A DNA stretch of 48,360 nt from Gemmatimonadota bacterium. GTDB lineage: Bacteria; Gemmatimonadota; Gemmatimonadetes; Palauibacterales; Palauibacteraceae. A program made the position numbers and the translations under genes. Shown in pieces: positions 32,727 to 40,736 of this stretch; position 1 is the first letter of the stretch, and each line of letters opens with the position of its first letter. The stretch spans positions 1 to 48,360 of the forward strand of contig JAJCZV010000038.1 in the NCBI GenBank assembly GCA_029262175.1, read 5' to 3'. The notes beneath the pieces are model-generated. The model made no database searches. It was not told where the DNA came from and was given only the letters and a program-made list of their open reading frames with translations.

Positions 32727-34142
32727 TCAGTGATTGTGCGTCTCCGTCCGTCGCCGTCGGCCAGCGAAGAACGGCACTCGTTTTGAGAAATCGACCGGCA
32801 TGTTCTTGCGAACTTCACCCATGACTTCGAGGGTCACGCGCTCGTAGCCGGCTTCCATCGCAAACTTCTCTATGCGGCTCGAAACTACGCCGCGGACGAA
32901 AGACGGAATCGACCGAAGCCGGGCCTCCGCCTCTGGGTCCCAAGCGAGCTGGAGCGCGGCGGGCGATCCATACGTGACGTCTCGGGCCGGACGAACGACC
33001 TCGGCCACCCCCGCCGCCGGCTCGTACGCACACGCCGGATCGACTCCGAGAAAATCTCCATCCACGGCGTACGCGCGCGCGCGACATCCGCCACAGATCT
33101 CTCGGTATTCGCAGCGTCCGCACTTGCCGCCTAACTCTCCATTTCGCAACAGTTTAAACACTGTTGCCTCACGCCAAATATCGCCAAAGGAGCGCTCTGT
33201 GAGATCACCGGCCACCTCCGGCATATACGGACAGGGCGTCACCTTGCCCTCCGGTGTAATCCGACAATACTGGACCCCGCATGGGCACCGGGTGCGGTAG
33301 TGGAGCAACGGAGATTCCGGGTCGCCTTCGTAGATGTGTCGCATCAGCTGTGGCTGACACTTCGACCGGATCATCAGACGGCCCCGGTAGATCCGCTGGA
33401 GCTCCGCCAACCGGGCGAGAACCTCGTCGTTCTCCTCTGGAGGGAGTCCGTGCATGCCCTCACCGCGACCCGTCTCGACCAAGAAATAGACGTTGACGCA
33501 GACGGCCCCTTTCTCGTCCGCCCAGGCCACGATCTCGTCGAGTTCGTGCCGGTTCCCCCGTGTGACCGTGAACTGAATCAGAAAATCCAGACCCAGAACG
33601 CCCAGCCGATCGACGGCCGCCATGGTGTCGGCAAGCGCGCCTTCGCCGTGGCGGAACCGGTCATGGTAGCTACTGTTCAAGGAATCCACGCTGAGCGCGA
33701 CTCCCTGAACGCCGGCCCGCATCAGCGAGCCAATGCGCTCCTCGGTCAGGCCGATTCCGTTGGTCCCGACCACGACCGTCGCGCCACCGTCCGCCGCATA
33801 TTTGGCGATGAGCTCGAGGTCGGTCCGCACGAGGGGCTCTCCACCGCTGAGGATCAAAAGCGGCGAAGGGTTCGTCTCGAGGATCTGATCGATGATTCTA
33901 TGGCAGGCGTCGGTATCGAGCTCGCTCTCATCTCCATGCCACGAGCCCGCCGATATGTAGCAGTGGGCGCAGGCCAGGTTGCAGCGACGGGTGAGATTCC
34001 AAGCGATCACGTGGGGGACAGCGACCTTTGTTCCGTCGCTGCTGGGGTCGATCACAGGCGCGTCGCCCCAAAGCGAGCTCAATGGCAGGGTCGGCGTACT
34101 CGCCGCCCCCGCGGCTTCGGTGCCCATCGGGGCTCCGGTCAC
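32727..34142 (-). CDS. NirJ/AhbD-like radical SAM protein with SPASM region and PCP_red tail
   Basis: The GTG start overlaps the stop of the upstream gene (GTGA). The 471 residues begin a radical SAM domain at about 45; the first [4Fe-4S] is held by Cys54, Cys58, Cys61 in RRCNLACAHCY, and GGEP follows at 101. The SPASM region has cysteines at 286, 288, 293, 304, 341, 344, 350, 353 and 371, including CRITPEGKVTPCPYMPEV and CEYREICGGCRARAYA. This arrangement closely resembles heme-related enzymes such as NirJ (heme d1) and AhbD (heme from Fe-coproporphyrin). From about 400 to 447 is a PCP_red-type helical domain. It may make or modify a tetrapyrrole, or a peptide; substrate unknown. Confidence 0.8.
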   Translation of the reverse strand: MTGAPMGTEAAGAASTPTLPLSSLWGDAPVIDPSSDGTKVAVPHVIAWNLTRRCNLACAHCYISAGSWHGDESELDTDACHRIIDQILETNPSPLLILSGGEPLVRTDLELIAKYAADGGATVVVGTNGIGLTEERIGSLMRAGVQGVALSVDSLNSSYHDRFRHGEGALADTMAAVDRLGVLGLDFLIQFTVTRGNRHELDEIVAWADEKGAVCVNVYFLVETGRGEGMHGLPPEENDEVLARLAELQRIYRGRLMIRSKCQPQLMRHIYEGDPESPLLHYRTRCPCGVQYCRITPEGKVTPCPYMPEVAGDLTERSFGDIWREATVFKLLRNGELGGKCGRCEYREICGGCRARAYAVDGDFLGVDPACAYEPAAGVAEVVRPARDVTYGSPAALQLAWDPEAEARLRSIPSFVRGVVSSRIEKFAMEAGYERVTLEVMGEVRKNMPVDFSKRVPFFAGRRRRTETHNH

Positions 34143-36439
34143 GCCTCTTGAGTTCCTTTCACAGACGTCGACGGTTCTCGGTTACTGTCGCTGATCTCCG
34201 ACTTCTCCCGCGCGGACTCGGCCGCGGCGAACTTCTCGACGGCCGCCTTCGCATCCTCCGGGGACACCGTCTTGAAATCGACGGGACAGTCCGCCGCCTG
34301 CTGCTCGATGTCGCGAATGGGACAGCGAGTCACCCCAGATGCTTTGGCCTCTTCGATAAAAGCGCGCATCTCTTCGCTGAGACCATCGACGCCGGCCGCT
34401 TCAGCGCGGGCCTGCTTCACCTTCAACTCGTTGAACATGACGAGCATCGTGTCGAGGTCGAACTCGTCCGCCGCGATCATCGATTCTTTGTTCTCGTCCA
34501 TGACCTCCGACGTCACACGCCACAGGCCGGCGTTGCGCGCAAACTTTTCGACGGTATTCCGCGCCAGAGGTCGAGCGATCAGGGGCACTCGAAACAGCCG
34601 ATCGAACGCCTCTTCGGTCCATACGATCGCATCGCTGTCGGTTCGATCTCGCGAGAGCTCGTTGTCCGTAACCGGGCACTTCGTGATCACCGGCATGGGC
34701 TCCGCGAACTGATCCGCGTCACTACTCATCACGACGGTGCGCTTCATCGCCTCGCCGGCCTTCACTTCCGCGAGTGCCAACTCCTCGGCATCGCCAATGC
34801 CCATGACGAGCTGCATGTGCGTGGGCAGCAGCTTCTTGATCGCCTCATCGAGACGTTCGTTGGTTACGACCGGAAGTTGGTCTCTGTTGGCAATCACCGG
34901 GCCGGTTGACTCGCTCCCGGTCTGATTGGCGACCGCGACCAGATCTTCGATGGATGGTGCAGCACCGGTCTCGAGGGCGGCCATGGCCAATTCGGCGGTA
35001 CCGTTGCCGTTGGCCGACGCGCCATTTCCGTTCGTCGAAGCCGCGGCACCGTTCCCCGAAGCGCCGTTGCCGTTTTGGTTCTTCCGCTCGTCGTTGGGAT
35101 TGGGAACAAACGCGGCCGCGTACCGACTCCCAGGGCCGTGGTGCTCGAGGACGAATTCTTCGACCGCCTTGCGAGCGATACCGAGCGCGAACGGAGGCAC
35201 CCGCAGGATCCGCACTTCGGCTTCCGGCGCCCATTCCAGACCCGCCTCGCCGTCCTCTTCGATCCACGGCACTTCTTCGGGTCGCACATCGGTTGTGCCG
35301 ACCAGAAGCACGTTGGTTTCGGTCAGGCGGAGAAGGTTGTCGGCCTGCGATCCTAGTTCGGTACCTGCGATTTGATGCGAACCGTGGCGAGCGAAGATGA
35401 CCATCGACGGATCAATCTCGTCCGCCCACTTGAGAAGCACATCGAACGGTTTGCCGACCAGAACCTGCGTCTCGACCTCGACGTCCGGAAACTCGCTCGC
35501 CATCACCGTCGCGCGCTTCAGGTTCGCTTTGCACAGACGCAGAAGCCCTTTGTCGATGATGTTGTTGTGAAGCTCTTCTTGCTCTTCGAACTTGAAGATC
35601 TTCGACGCCTGGACGGACAGCACATCCTTGATGTTGTTGAACACGACGTGATGATACTGGACGTCGAAGGCGCTCCCGATGTACAGCTTTGCTCCATACT
35701 CGCGCGCCATCTCCAGTGCGATCCTGAGCCCCTTGTACGCGTACGCCGAGCCATCGACACCGATGAGCCAGCTGCCGCCCTGCAATGGCCGCTCGTTGCG
35801 GACGATTAACGTGTCCTTCTCGATCCCGCGGACCGCTCGCCCCACGACGCCGCCGAGCTGGCTCCTCTCCTGGCGTCCCAAACCGTGGGCGCCGATCACG
35901 ACGAGATCGTACTCCCGCCCCGAGCTGCCCGAGAGTTTGTCTTCTTGTTCTTCTTCTTCGGCGATCAGCCGGCCGTTTTCGCCCATCTGCACATCGCTAC
36001 GCTGCTTGTCGCTGCCGTCGTAGTTGTGCGCAATGTTGGGGTCGAATCCGATGAGGCTCGGCAAGCGGCCGCCTCCTCGGTTGGCCTCGTTGGTGATCTC
36101 TTCGTAGTTGATGCCCTCGAGGAGCTGACGCGTCACGTTGACGCCGGCTGCTGAGCACCTTTTGTGTAGGAGGTCGAGGAAGCTGTCAGAGATGAGTTGC
36201 AGGCCCTTCTCGATCAGCTTGTCATGGATCTTTCGCTGGCGACGGATCTCTGCAGGTTCCTGAAACTGCGCGGGGAGTCCGATCTCGAGCTGCCGAAAAC
36301 GGATGTCGTGGAGTCGCGCCGCATATACATGGGAGCCAGTGACGCGCCCCTCGGATTGTTTACAAACTTCAATGGCACGATCAACCGCCCAGTCCGACTG
36401 CTGGGAGTTGTCGACGGGCACGAAAACCTCTCGATACAT
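34139..36439 (-). CDS. Giant tandem universal-stress protein with PCP_red-type domains
   Basis: The ATG at 36439 (GGGAG upstream) is preferred over the one at 36499; it gives 766 residues. Two universal-stress domains cover about residues 1-218 and 223-385, the second with GVDGSAYAYKGLRIALEMA and DPSMVIFARHGSHQIAGTELGS. About 402-438 is a first PCP_red-like segment (EWAPEAEVRILRVPPFALGI). Then comes a Gly/Asn-rich low-complexity linker (about 455-480). A second PCP_red domain is at about 606-653 (VWTEEAFDRLFRVPLIARPL). Three Cys-Pro dipeptides (KCPV, RCPI, DCPV, near 588, 706 and 718) lie on either side of it. It opens the CydA-like operon. Function is unknown: a scaffold or sensor for cofactor assembly is a guess. 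Confidence 0.75.
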   Translation of the reverse strand: MYREVFVPVDNSQQSDWAVDRAIEVCKQSEGRVTGSHVYAARLHDIRFRQLEIGLPAQFQEPAEIRRQRKIHDKLIEKGLQLISDSFLDLLHKRCSAAGVNVTRQLLEGINYEEITNEANRGGGRLPSLIGFDPNIAHNYDGSDKQRSDVQMGENGRLIAEEEEQEDKLSGSSGREYDLVVIGAHGLGRQERSQLGGVVGRAVRGIEKDTLIVRNERPLQGGSWLIGVDGSAYAYKGLRIALEMAREYGAKLYIGSAFDVQYHHVVFNNIKDVLSVQASKIFKFEEQEELHNNIIDKGLLRLCKANLKRATVMASEFPDVEVETQVLVGKPFDVLLKWADEIDPSMVIFARHGSHQIAGTELGSQADNLLRLTETNVLLVGTTDVRPEEVPWIEEDGEAGLEWAPEAEVRILRVPPFALGIARKAVEEFVLEHHGPGSRYAAAFVPNPNDERKNQNGNGASGNGAAASTNGNGASANGNGTAELAMAALETGAAPSIEDLVAVANQTGSESTGPVIANRDQLPVVTNERLDEAIKKLLPTHMQLVMGIGDAEELALAEVKAGEAMKRTVVMSSDADQFAEPMPVITKCPVTDNELSRDRTDSDAIVWTEEAFDRLFRVPLIARPLARNTVEKFARNAGLWRVTSEVMDENKESMIAADEFDLDTMLVMFNELKVKQARAEAAGVDGLSEEMRAFIEEAKASGVTRCPIRDIEQQAADCPVDFKTVSPEDAKAAVEKFAAAESAREKSEISDSNREPSTSVKGTQEA

Positions 36440-36606
36440 AGCGCTCCCAGCAGACCGCATGGCGGTCGGTTTGTAGACGACTTGCCCGCGAAATGTCATC
36501 GAGTCGCAGGTCCCGTTGGACCGCCCCGATGAAGACGCTGATTCGACCCTAGGCCGTCCAACGCGCCAGGAAGTTGCGGTCGCTCCCGGGGAAAGTCAAA
36601 CGGCCG

Positions 36607-36630
36607 AAAACCGGGCGTTTTAGCGCGCCC
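36607..36630 (-). terminator. Possible terminator of the ABC/ferredoxin operon
   Basis: The minus strand has GGGCG paired with CGCCC across an 8-base loop, followed by GGTTTTC. It lies about 75 bases past the stop codon of the ABC permease gene (36702) and about 170 before the start of the stress-protein gene. The stem is only 5 bp, so confidence is moderate. Confidence 0.4.
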
Positions 36631-36701
36631 CCGCTTGCATTTCGGGCCGTGTCAGCCCTGGCGTTTCGGGTGCCTCGGACGGGCGGATCGCCTCGCTCGA
36701 A

Positions 36702-37409
36702 TCACGACGAGTGCGGCCATCGGAGCCACTTTGTCCAACGTCCCGCCGTGACGATGAGGAGGAGGCCCAAGATCGCGGCGAGAACGAGGCCGGTGGCGCT
36801 CGCGAACCCGTCTCCGGGACGACCGGACACCCCGTAGGCGAGCGCGGCGCGAAACGGGTTGTACGGGTTCCAGGTGGCGACGAACGCCGTCCAACCTGGC
36901 CCCGGCGCCCGGAAAAAGCCGGCGAAATGGAGCAAGGCAAGCGATAGGGCGGCACAGGCCATGGCGGCCTCCGCGAGCGAGCGAACCAACGCCGCGATGG
37001 CGGGCCCGATCAGGTTCGCGAACACCAAGGTCGCGGCGAGCGCGGCGAAAACGACGGGTGCTCGGGCCAAACCGCCCGCCGACACCAACAGGACAAGGAC
37101 CACCGGTCCGACCTGGAGCAGGTCGATTCCCGCCTCTGCCAAGGTGCGCTCCACGAACCAGCGCATCGGTCCGTACCCCGTCCGTAGGACCTGATCCAAC
37201 CATCCGTCCTGGGCGTCGCGCACCGCCGGAATGGCGGATCCAAACGAAGCAAAGAACACGATGAAAACGCCGAACACCGCCACGCGGTGAGGAGCAGCCG
37301 CCGCGCTGAGCGCCACGGGGGTAAGCAAGAGGAGCGGAATCGCGACGTTCCAGAGAAAGAGACGACGACGTCGAAAGGCCGAGCGCCACGCCAACCGAAA
37401 GACGGTCAT
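36702..37409 (-). CDS. ABC transporter permease (CcmB/ABC-2-like)
   Basis: This 235-residue protein has about six membrane helices (for example VVLVLLVSAGGLARAPVVFAA, ALAATLVFANLIGPAIAALV). The early stretch FASFGSAIPAVRDAQDGWLDQVL is similar to the CcmB region facing the ATPase in heme-exporter-like systems, and TWNPYNPFRAALAYGVSG is a later conserved-looking loop. It overlaps the ATP-binding gene by 4 bases (ATGA). The substrate is not evident; heme-like cofactors would suit the surroundings. Confidence 0.7.
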   Translation of the reverse strand: MTVFRLAWRSAFRRRRLFLWNVAIPLLLLTPVALSAAAAPHRVAVFGVFIVFFASFGSAIPAVRDAQDGWLDQVLRTGYGPMRWFVERTLAEAGIDLLQVGPVVLVLLVSAGGLARAPVVFAALAATLVFANLIGPAIAALVRSLAEAAMACAALSLALLHFAGFFRAPGPGWTAFVATWNPYNPFRAALAYGVSGRPGDGFASATGLVLAAILGLLLIVTAGRWTKWLRWPHSS

Positions 37410-38350
37410 GGGACCTCACCCTCGAGGCGGTGCCCCGTCAACCGCAGGAACGCGTCGCGCAGCGTGGGCTCCCGGACTTCCACGGAACCGACCGAAGCCC
37501 CGGCGTCGAGGAGCCAGGAAAGCGCGGCGGGCAAGGCGTGTCGAGCGGAGGCGACCTCCAGGACCATGTCGCCGTCCGAAACGACCTGCGAGACCACCTC
37601 GTCTGGGGGAACCCCCAGGCGCTCCGGGTCGGGGTCGCCGCCGGAGGCGAACCGAACCTCGATTCGGGGGGCTGTGCCGACCGCAGCCAAGAGGGCCGTC
37701 GGCGTATCCACGATGACGCAGGTTCCGGCCACCAGAAAAGCGACGCGGTCGCAGTGCACAGAAGCGAACTCCGGGTCGTGCGTGGAGATCACCACCGCGG
37801 AGCCCTCGGCGCGACGCTCCCCGATGGACCGCGCGACGATATCCCGTCCAGCCGGGTCGAGCGCGGCCAGTGGTTCGTCGAGCAGCAGCAGCTCGGGGTC
37901 CATCCCAAACGCGGTCGCGAGCGCGAGCCGTTTCTTCATCCCGGTGGAGTAGGTCGCGACCGGGCGAGTCCACACGTCGGACAGCCCGAAGCGATCCAGC
38001 CACACGGCCGCGCGTTGGTGCGCTTCTGGCCGATCGAGCCCGAAAAGCTCGAGCAGCGCCTCGGCGTTCTCTCGAGCCGACAACCAATCACGAAACGTCG
38101 GAGCGTCGGAGGCCAGCCACCTGGCGCGGGGCTCTCGCATCTCCCCAGACACCCGGAGCCCCGGTCGCTCGTCGCCAGCGAGAAGACGCAGCAGCGTGGA
38201 TTTTCCCGACCCGTTCGGACCGAGCAGCCCCAGGACCTCGCCGGTCCGAATCTCGAGAGACACATCTTTCAGGCCTACCGTGCCCGACGGATAGTCGAAC
38301 GACAGCCTCTCTATCTGCGCGAGTCCGTCACGGGATGATCGCGACGCCAT
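37406..38350 (-). CDS. ABC transporter ATP-binding protein
   Basis: The 314 residues contain a Walker A motif GPNGSGKST (44-52), a signature loop YSTGMKKRLALA near 140, a Walker B LLLLDEPLAALDP near 160, and an H-loop STHDPEF near 190. The first 220 residues are the usual nucleotide-binding domain. The remaining 90 form an extra C-terminal domain (VEVREPTLRDAFLRLTG at the end). The start overlaps the ferredoxin stop by 23 bases. It pairs with the permease coded just downstream. Confidence 0.9.
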   Translation of the reverse strand: MASRSSRDGLAQIERLSFDYPSGTVGLKDVSLEIRTGEVLGLLGPNGSGKSTLLRLLAGDERPGLRVSGEMREPRARWLASDAPTFRDWLSARENAEALLELFGLDRPEAHQRAAVWLDRFGLSDVWTRPVATYSTGMKKRLALATAFGMDPELLLLDEPLAALDPAGRDIVARSIGERRAEGSAVVISTHDPEFASVHCDRVAFLVAGTCVIVDTPTALLAAVGTAPRIEVRFASGGDPDPERLGVPPDEVVSQVVSDGDMVLEVASARHALPAALSWLLDAGASVGSVEVREPTLRDAFLRLTGHRLEGEVP

Positions 38351-38609
38351 CCTCGAATACCGTTATCGCATCCACGGGACAGCTCGCGCACGCGTCGAGT
38401 AAGCAGCTCTTGATGGACGCTTCCGGCGTCGTGAACACGGCCACGCCCTCGTCGTCCAGGTCGAAGGCATCGGGGGCCTCCGTGACACAGTCCCCGAAAC
38501 CCACGCAGAGATCTCGATCGATCACGACCCGTACGTCGTGAACCTCACGCTCGACGAGCGGATCTGGTTCGTCGGCCGCCACGGCCGGGGAGGAGTCTTC
38601 GCTTGCCAT
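38328..38609 (-). CDS. Small one-cluster ferredoxin
   Basis: The 93-residue protein begins with an acidic N-terminus (about 1-25). The cluster motif is CVGFGDC followed later by CLLDACASCPVDAI. The spacing Cys-x5-Cys with phenylalanine at the central Cys position, plus the distal Cys-Pro, is that of P450-type [3Fe-4S] ferredoxins. It would pass one electron at low potential. The neighbouring NirJ/AhbD-like radical SAM enzyme, which needs a reductant, or the zinc-ribbon protein are possible partners. Confidence 0.8.
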   Translation of the reverse strand: MASEDSSPAVAADEPDPLVEREVHDVRVVIDRDLCVGFGDCVTEAPDAFDLDDEGVAVFTTPEASIKSCLLDACASCPVDAITVFEDGVAIIP

Positions 38610-38615
38610 CGTGCG

Positions 38616-39059
38616 CTACATGTCCTCCAAGCCGAGGTCCGAGCGGGCGCGGTCCATGATCGCGGGAGTGATCTCACCGATACCATGTTCCTTCGCGTAT
38701 TCGTTGTAGATCTTCTTGACCATCCCTCGCACGAACGAAGGCACGTGCGAGAGACGCTCGACTGCATCCACGGTCCAACGGACGGGCCCTTGAATCGGCG
38801 TCGCGGCTTCAACAAAGGCTTCATCACGACCCGAGGAGACACCGGTGCGTATCCCCTCGAACGAGGTGCCCGGTACGGTCTCTCCACCCACCTTTACGCC
38901 CAGAGAACTTACGAGTTGCGTCTCCATCGGATTGGTGAGCATCGCCATCGACCGCTCGCACTTCGGACAGCGAAACACCGCAGCCAGCGTTCCGTCTCCC
39001 GGAACTTCCCGTTCCTCGAAGGTCATCTGGCGATCGCACTCGACGCAGAGAAATTTCAT
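38616..39059 (-). CDS. Zinc-ribbon protein with PCP_red-type domain
   Basis: The 147-residue protein has an N-terminal zinc ribbon with Cys5, Cys8, Cys31 and Cys34 (CVEC, CPKC), a middle segment of about 50 residues, and a PCP_red-type domain at about 93-140 (RWTVDAVERLSHVPSFVRGMV, KEHGIGEITPAIMD). The tail matches that of BchB, the protochlorophyllide reductase subunit, in length and in its pattern of hydrophobic residues. It overlaps the Mrp-type gene by 4 bases and precedes the ferredoxin by 6. I see no DNA-binding motif other than the ribbon. Confidence 0.75.
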   Translation of the reverse strand: MKFLCVECDRQMTFEEREVPGDGTLAAVFRCPKCERSMAMLTNPMETQLVSSLGVKVGGETVPGTSFEGIRTGVSSGRDEAFVEAATPIQGPVRWTVDAVERLSHVPSFVRGMVKKIYNEYAKEHGIGEITPAIMDRARSDLGLEDM

Positions 39060-39958
39060 GCCTCCTCCGGCCCCGCGGGGGTCCAGCCAGAAACGGTTTC
39101 TGCCAGCGCCCGGATTTGGTCTTGAACCGACCCGCCCGACTCCAGCCAGGGCTCCAGAGCGCCGGCGTCTCCGGCCCGGGCCAGCGTTCGATCAAACGGA
39201 ATCTGCGCGAGTAGCGGAACGTCGAACTGATCGGCGAGCTCGCGACCCGCCTCGCCATCGTACAGCGGGCTGACTCGGTCGCAGGCATCGCAGCGGGCCC
39301 CAGCCAGGTTCTCGACGAGTCCCCGAACGGGCAGATCTCGGGCACGAGCAAGATCCAGCGATCGAGCCACGGCGTCGCGTGAGGCGCCAGAGGGGATGGT
39401 AACCGCGAGCGAGCCCGCCAGATTCGGCACCAGTCCGTGGAGCTCCGCAACGCGTTGACTGCCCGGCGGAAGATCGACCAGCAAGACATCGAGCTCGCCC
39501 CAGCAAACGTCGGAGATGAACTCGCGGAGGGCTCCGCGTTCCTGCGCGCCACGCCAAACAAAACCCGCATCGGCCGAATCGCGCCAAGCAAGACCCGTAT
39601 CGGGTTCCAGTAGTAGCGCCATCGACATGACCCGAACCCCTCCGGGCGTAACGGCGGGCTCAATCCCCTCTCCGGACTCGACAAGAGATCTCGGAGGGAT
39701 CCCGAGCAGCCCCGTCGCGCTCGGCCCGTTGAGGTCAGCGTCGATCAGACCGACCCGCTTACCGCTCCGAGCGAGCGATGCCGCGAGGCTGGCCGTGACC
39801 AGGCTCTTCCCCACTCCGCCCTTGCCGCTCATGATCGCGACGACGGCCCCGACGTCTTCGAGCCGCGCCGCCACACGGCGATCCTGCGCCGCGATCTGAT
39901 CGGGGAGGGTCGAGTCGCTCTCTGGGAGATCGAAGTAGGTGCGAATCTTGGGAGACAT
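39056..39958 (-). CDS. mrp: Mrp/NBP35-type P-loop ATPase
   Basis: With the ATG at 39958 the protein has 300 residues; the longer open frame upstream is not family-like. It has the deviant Walker A SGKGGVGKS, DADLNGPSATGLLGI and VDLPPGSQRV (Walker B region), followed by a CDAC motif (about residue 230) matching the CxxC that holds the bridging cluster in Mrp/ApbC. Mrp proteins carry and hand over [4Fe-4S] clusters, which would serve the ferredoxin and the radical SAM protein in this cluster. An alternative role in positioning proteins (MinD-like) is less likely because of the CxxC. Confidence 0.88.
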   Translation of the reverse strand: MSPKIRTYFDLPESDSTLPDQIAAQDRRVAARLEDVGAVVAIMSGKGGVGKSLVTASLAASLARSGKRVGLIDADLNGPSATGLLGIPPRSLVESGEGIEPAVTPGGVRVMSMALLLEPDTGLAWRDSADAGFVWRGAQERGALREFISDVCWGELDVLLVDLPPGSQRVAELHGLVPNLAGSLAVTIPSGASRDAVARSLDLARARDLPVRGLVENLAGARCDACDRVSPLYDGEAGRELADQFDVPLLAQIPFDRTLARAGDAGALEPWLESGGSVQDQIRALAETVSGWTPAGPEEA

Positions 39959-39975
39959 CTGGATCGGGCGCGCCC

Positions 39976-40353
39976 TCAGAGGTCCCAGGCCGCTCGAGCC
40001 AAGAACCAAAGGTTGATTAGAACCACGATGAGCGCGGTAAGGTAGAAGCTCGGCGATAAGACCGCGCCCTCCGGTGGCAGGAACGCGCCTTTGAGGAGCG
40101 CGGGGATTCTCAGGGCGCCAAGGCCCCAAACGACACGTGCGACCCAAACGTTCTGCCAACGCCATAGCGCGAGAAACACGCACCCGGCGATCAACGCCCC
40201 GAGGCCCAACCAGATCGCGATGGGTCCGCGCACGGGCAGGCTTCCATCTCTGTGAAGCACCCACACGATCGACTCATACAGAATCGCGACGTGGACATAG
40301 AAGATGGCGGCCTGGCGGAACTTTCGCTCTCGAGCTTTGGATGGGTCGGTCAC
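39976..40353 (-). CDS. Small integral membrane protein
   Basis: The 125-residue protein has three or four hydrophobic helices (AAIFYVHVAILYESIVWVLHR, AIWLGLGALIAGCVFLALWR, VARVVWGLGALRIPALLKGA, YLTALIVVLINLWFLARAAW). The start is GTG at 40353. It lies 17 bases before the Mrp-type gene and may lead that operon. I do not recognise a family. Confidence 0.65.
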   Translation of the reverse strand: MTDPSKARERKFRQAAIFYVHVAILYESIVWVLHRDGSLPVRGPIAIWLGLGALIAGCVFLALWRWQNVWVARVVWGLGALRIPALLKGAFLPPEGAVLSPSFYLTALIVVLINLWFLARAAWDL

Positions 40354-40368
40354 GCGGGCAAAGTCCTA

Positions 40369-40434
40369 CCCGGTCCGGGGCCCGGTCAAGCCCGGTCCGG
40401 GGCCCGGTCAAGCCCAGTGCGGGTTCCGGTCTAG
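40369..40434. repeat. Three tandem copies of a 22-base GC-rich unit
   Basis: The unit begins CCCGGTCCGGGGCCC and is 22 bases long. Copies 1 (40369-40390) and 2 (40391-40412) are identical; copy 3 (40413-40434) is diverged at about seven sites, including the bases just before its end. Each unit carries CCGG-containing palindromes. The array lies between the divergent genes that start at 40353 and 40530. There are no spacers, so it is not a CRISPR. Confidence 0.85.
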
Positions 40435-40529
40435 GCGCTCCCCATCAAGTTTCGCCGAGCCTCGGGCGCGCGTACGATAGGGAGCATAGGGCCCACGGGC
40501 TCCCAGCTGGCCTCGAACACGGACGTACC

Positions 40530-40736
40530 ATGTCGCTCATCGGCTTTCACCGGTTTCTCATCGTTTCCGCGATCCTGTTTTGCGCGCTGTTCGCGGGGTG
40601 GGAGTTTCGGAGTTTCACAGTCGACGGAGGACTGTCTGCGCTCGCGCTCGGCATCACGTTCGGCGTTCTAGCTGCAGGACTGGCCTACTACTTGGCGAAC
40701 CTGACCCGCTTCTTGGATCGTGAGCCGACTCCGTAG
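40530..40736 (+). CDS. Short two-helix membrane protein
   Basis: The 68-residue protein starts at ATG 40530 and has two hydrophobic helices (FHRFLIVSAILFCALFAGWEF, LALGITFGVLAAGLAYYLANL) followed by a short polar tail. The frame is open upstream, but that part is an unrelated high-GC frame. Its stop overlaps the start of the HmuY-like gene by 17 bases, which suggests coupling. Confidence 0.55.
   Translation: MSLIGFHRFLIVSAILFCALFAGWEFRSFTVDGGLSALALGITFGVLAAGLAYYLANLTRFLDREPTP

Noticed and set aside
32727..39059. Photosynthesis or chlorophyll synthesis from the PCP_red domains
   Set aside because: No BchL, BchN, reaction-centre or other pigment gene is present. The domain alone, without the catalytic parts of BchB, does not show the pathway.
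40369..40434. CRISPR array
   Set aside because: The copies are contiguous, without spacers, and no cas gene is seen.
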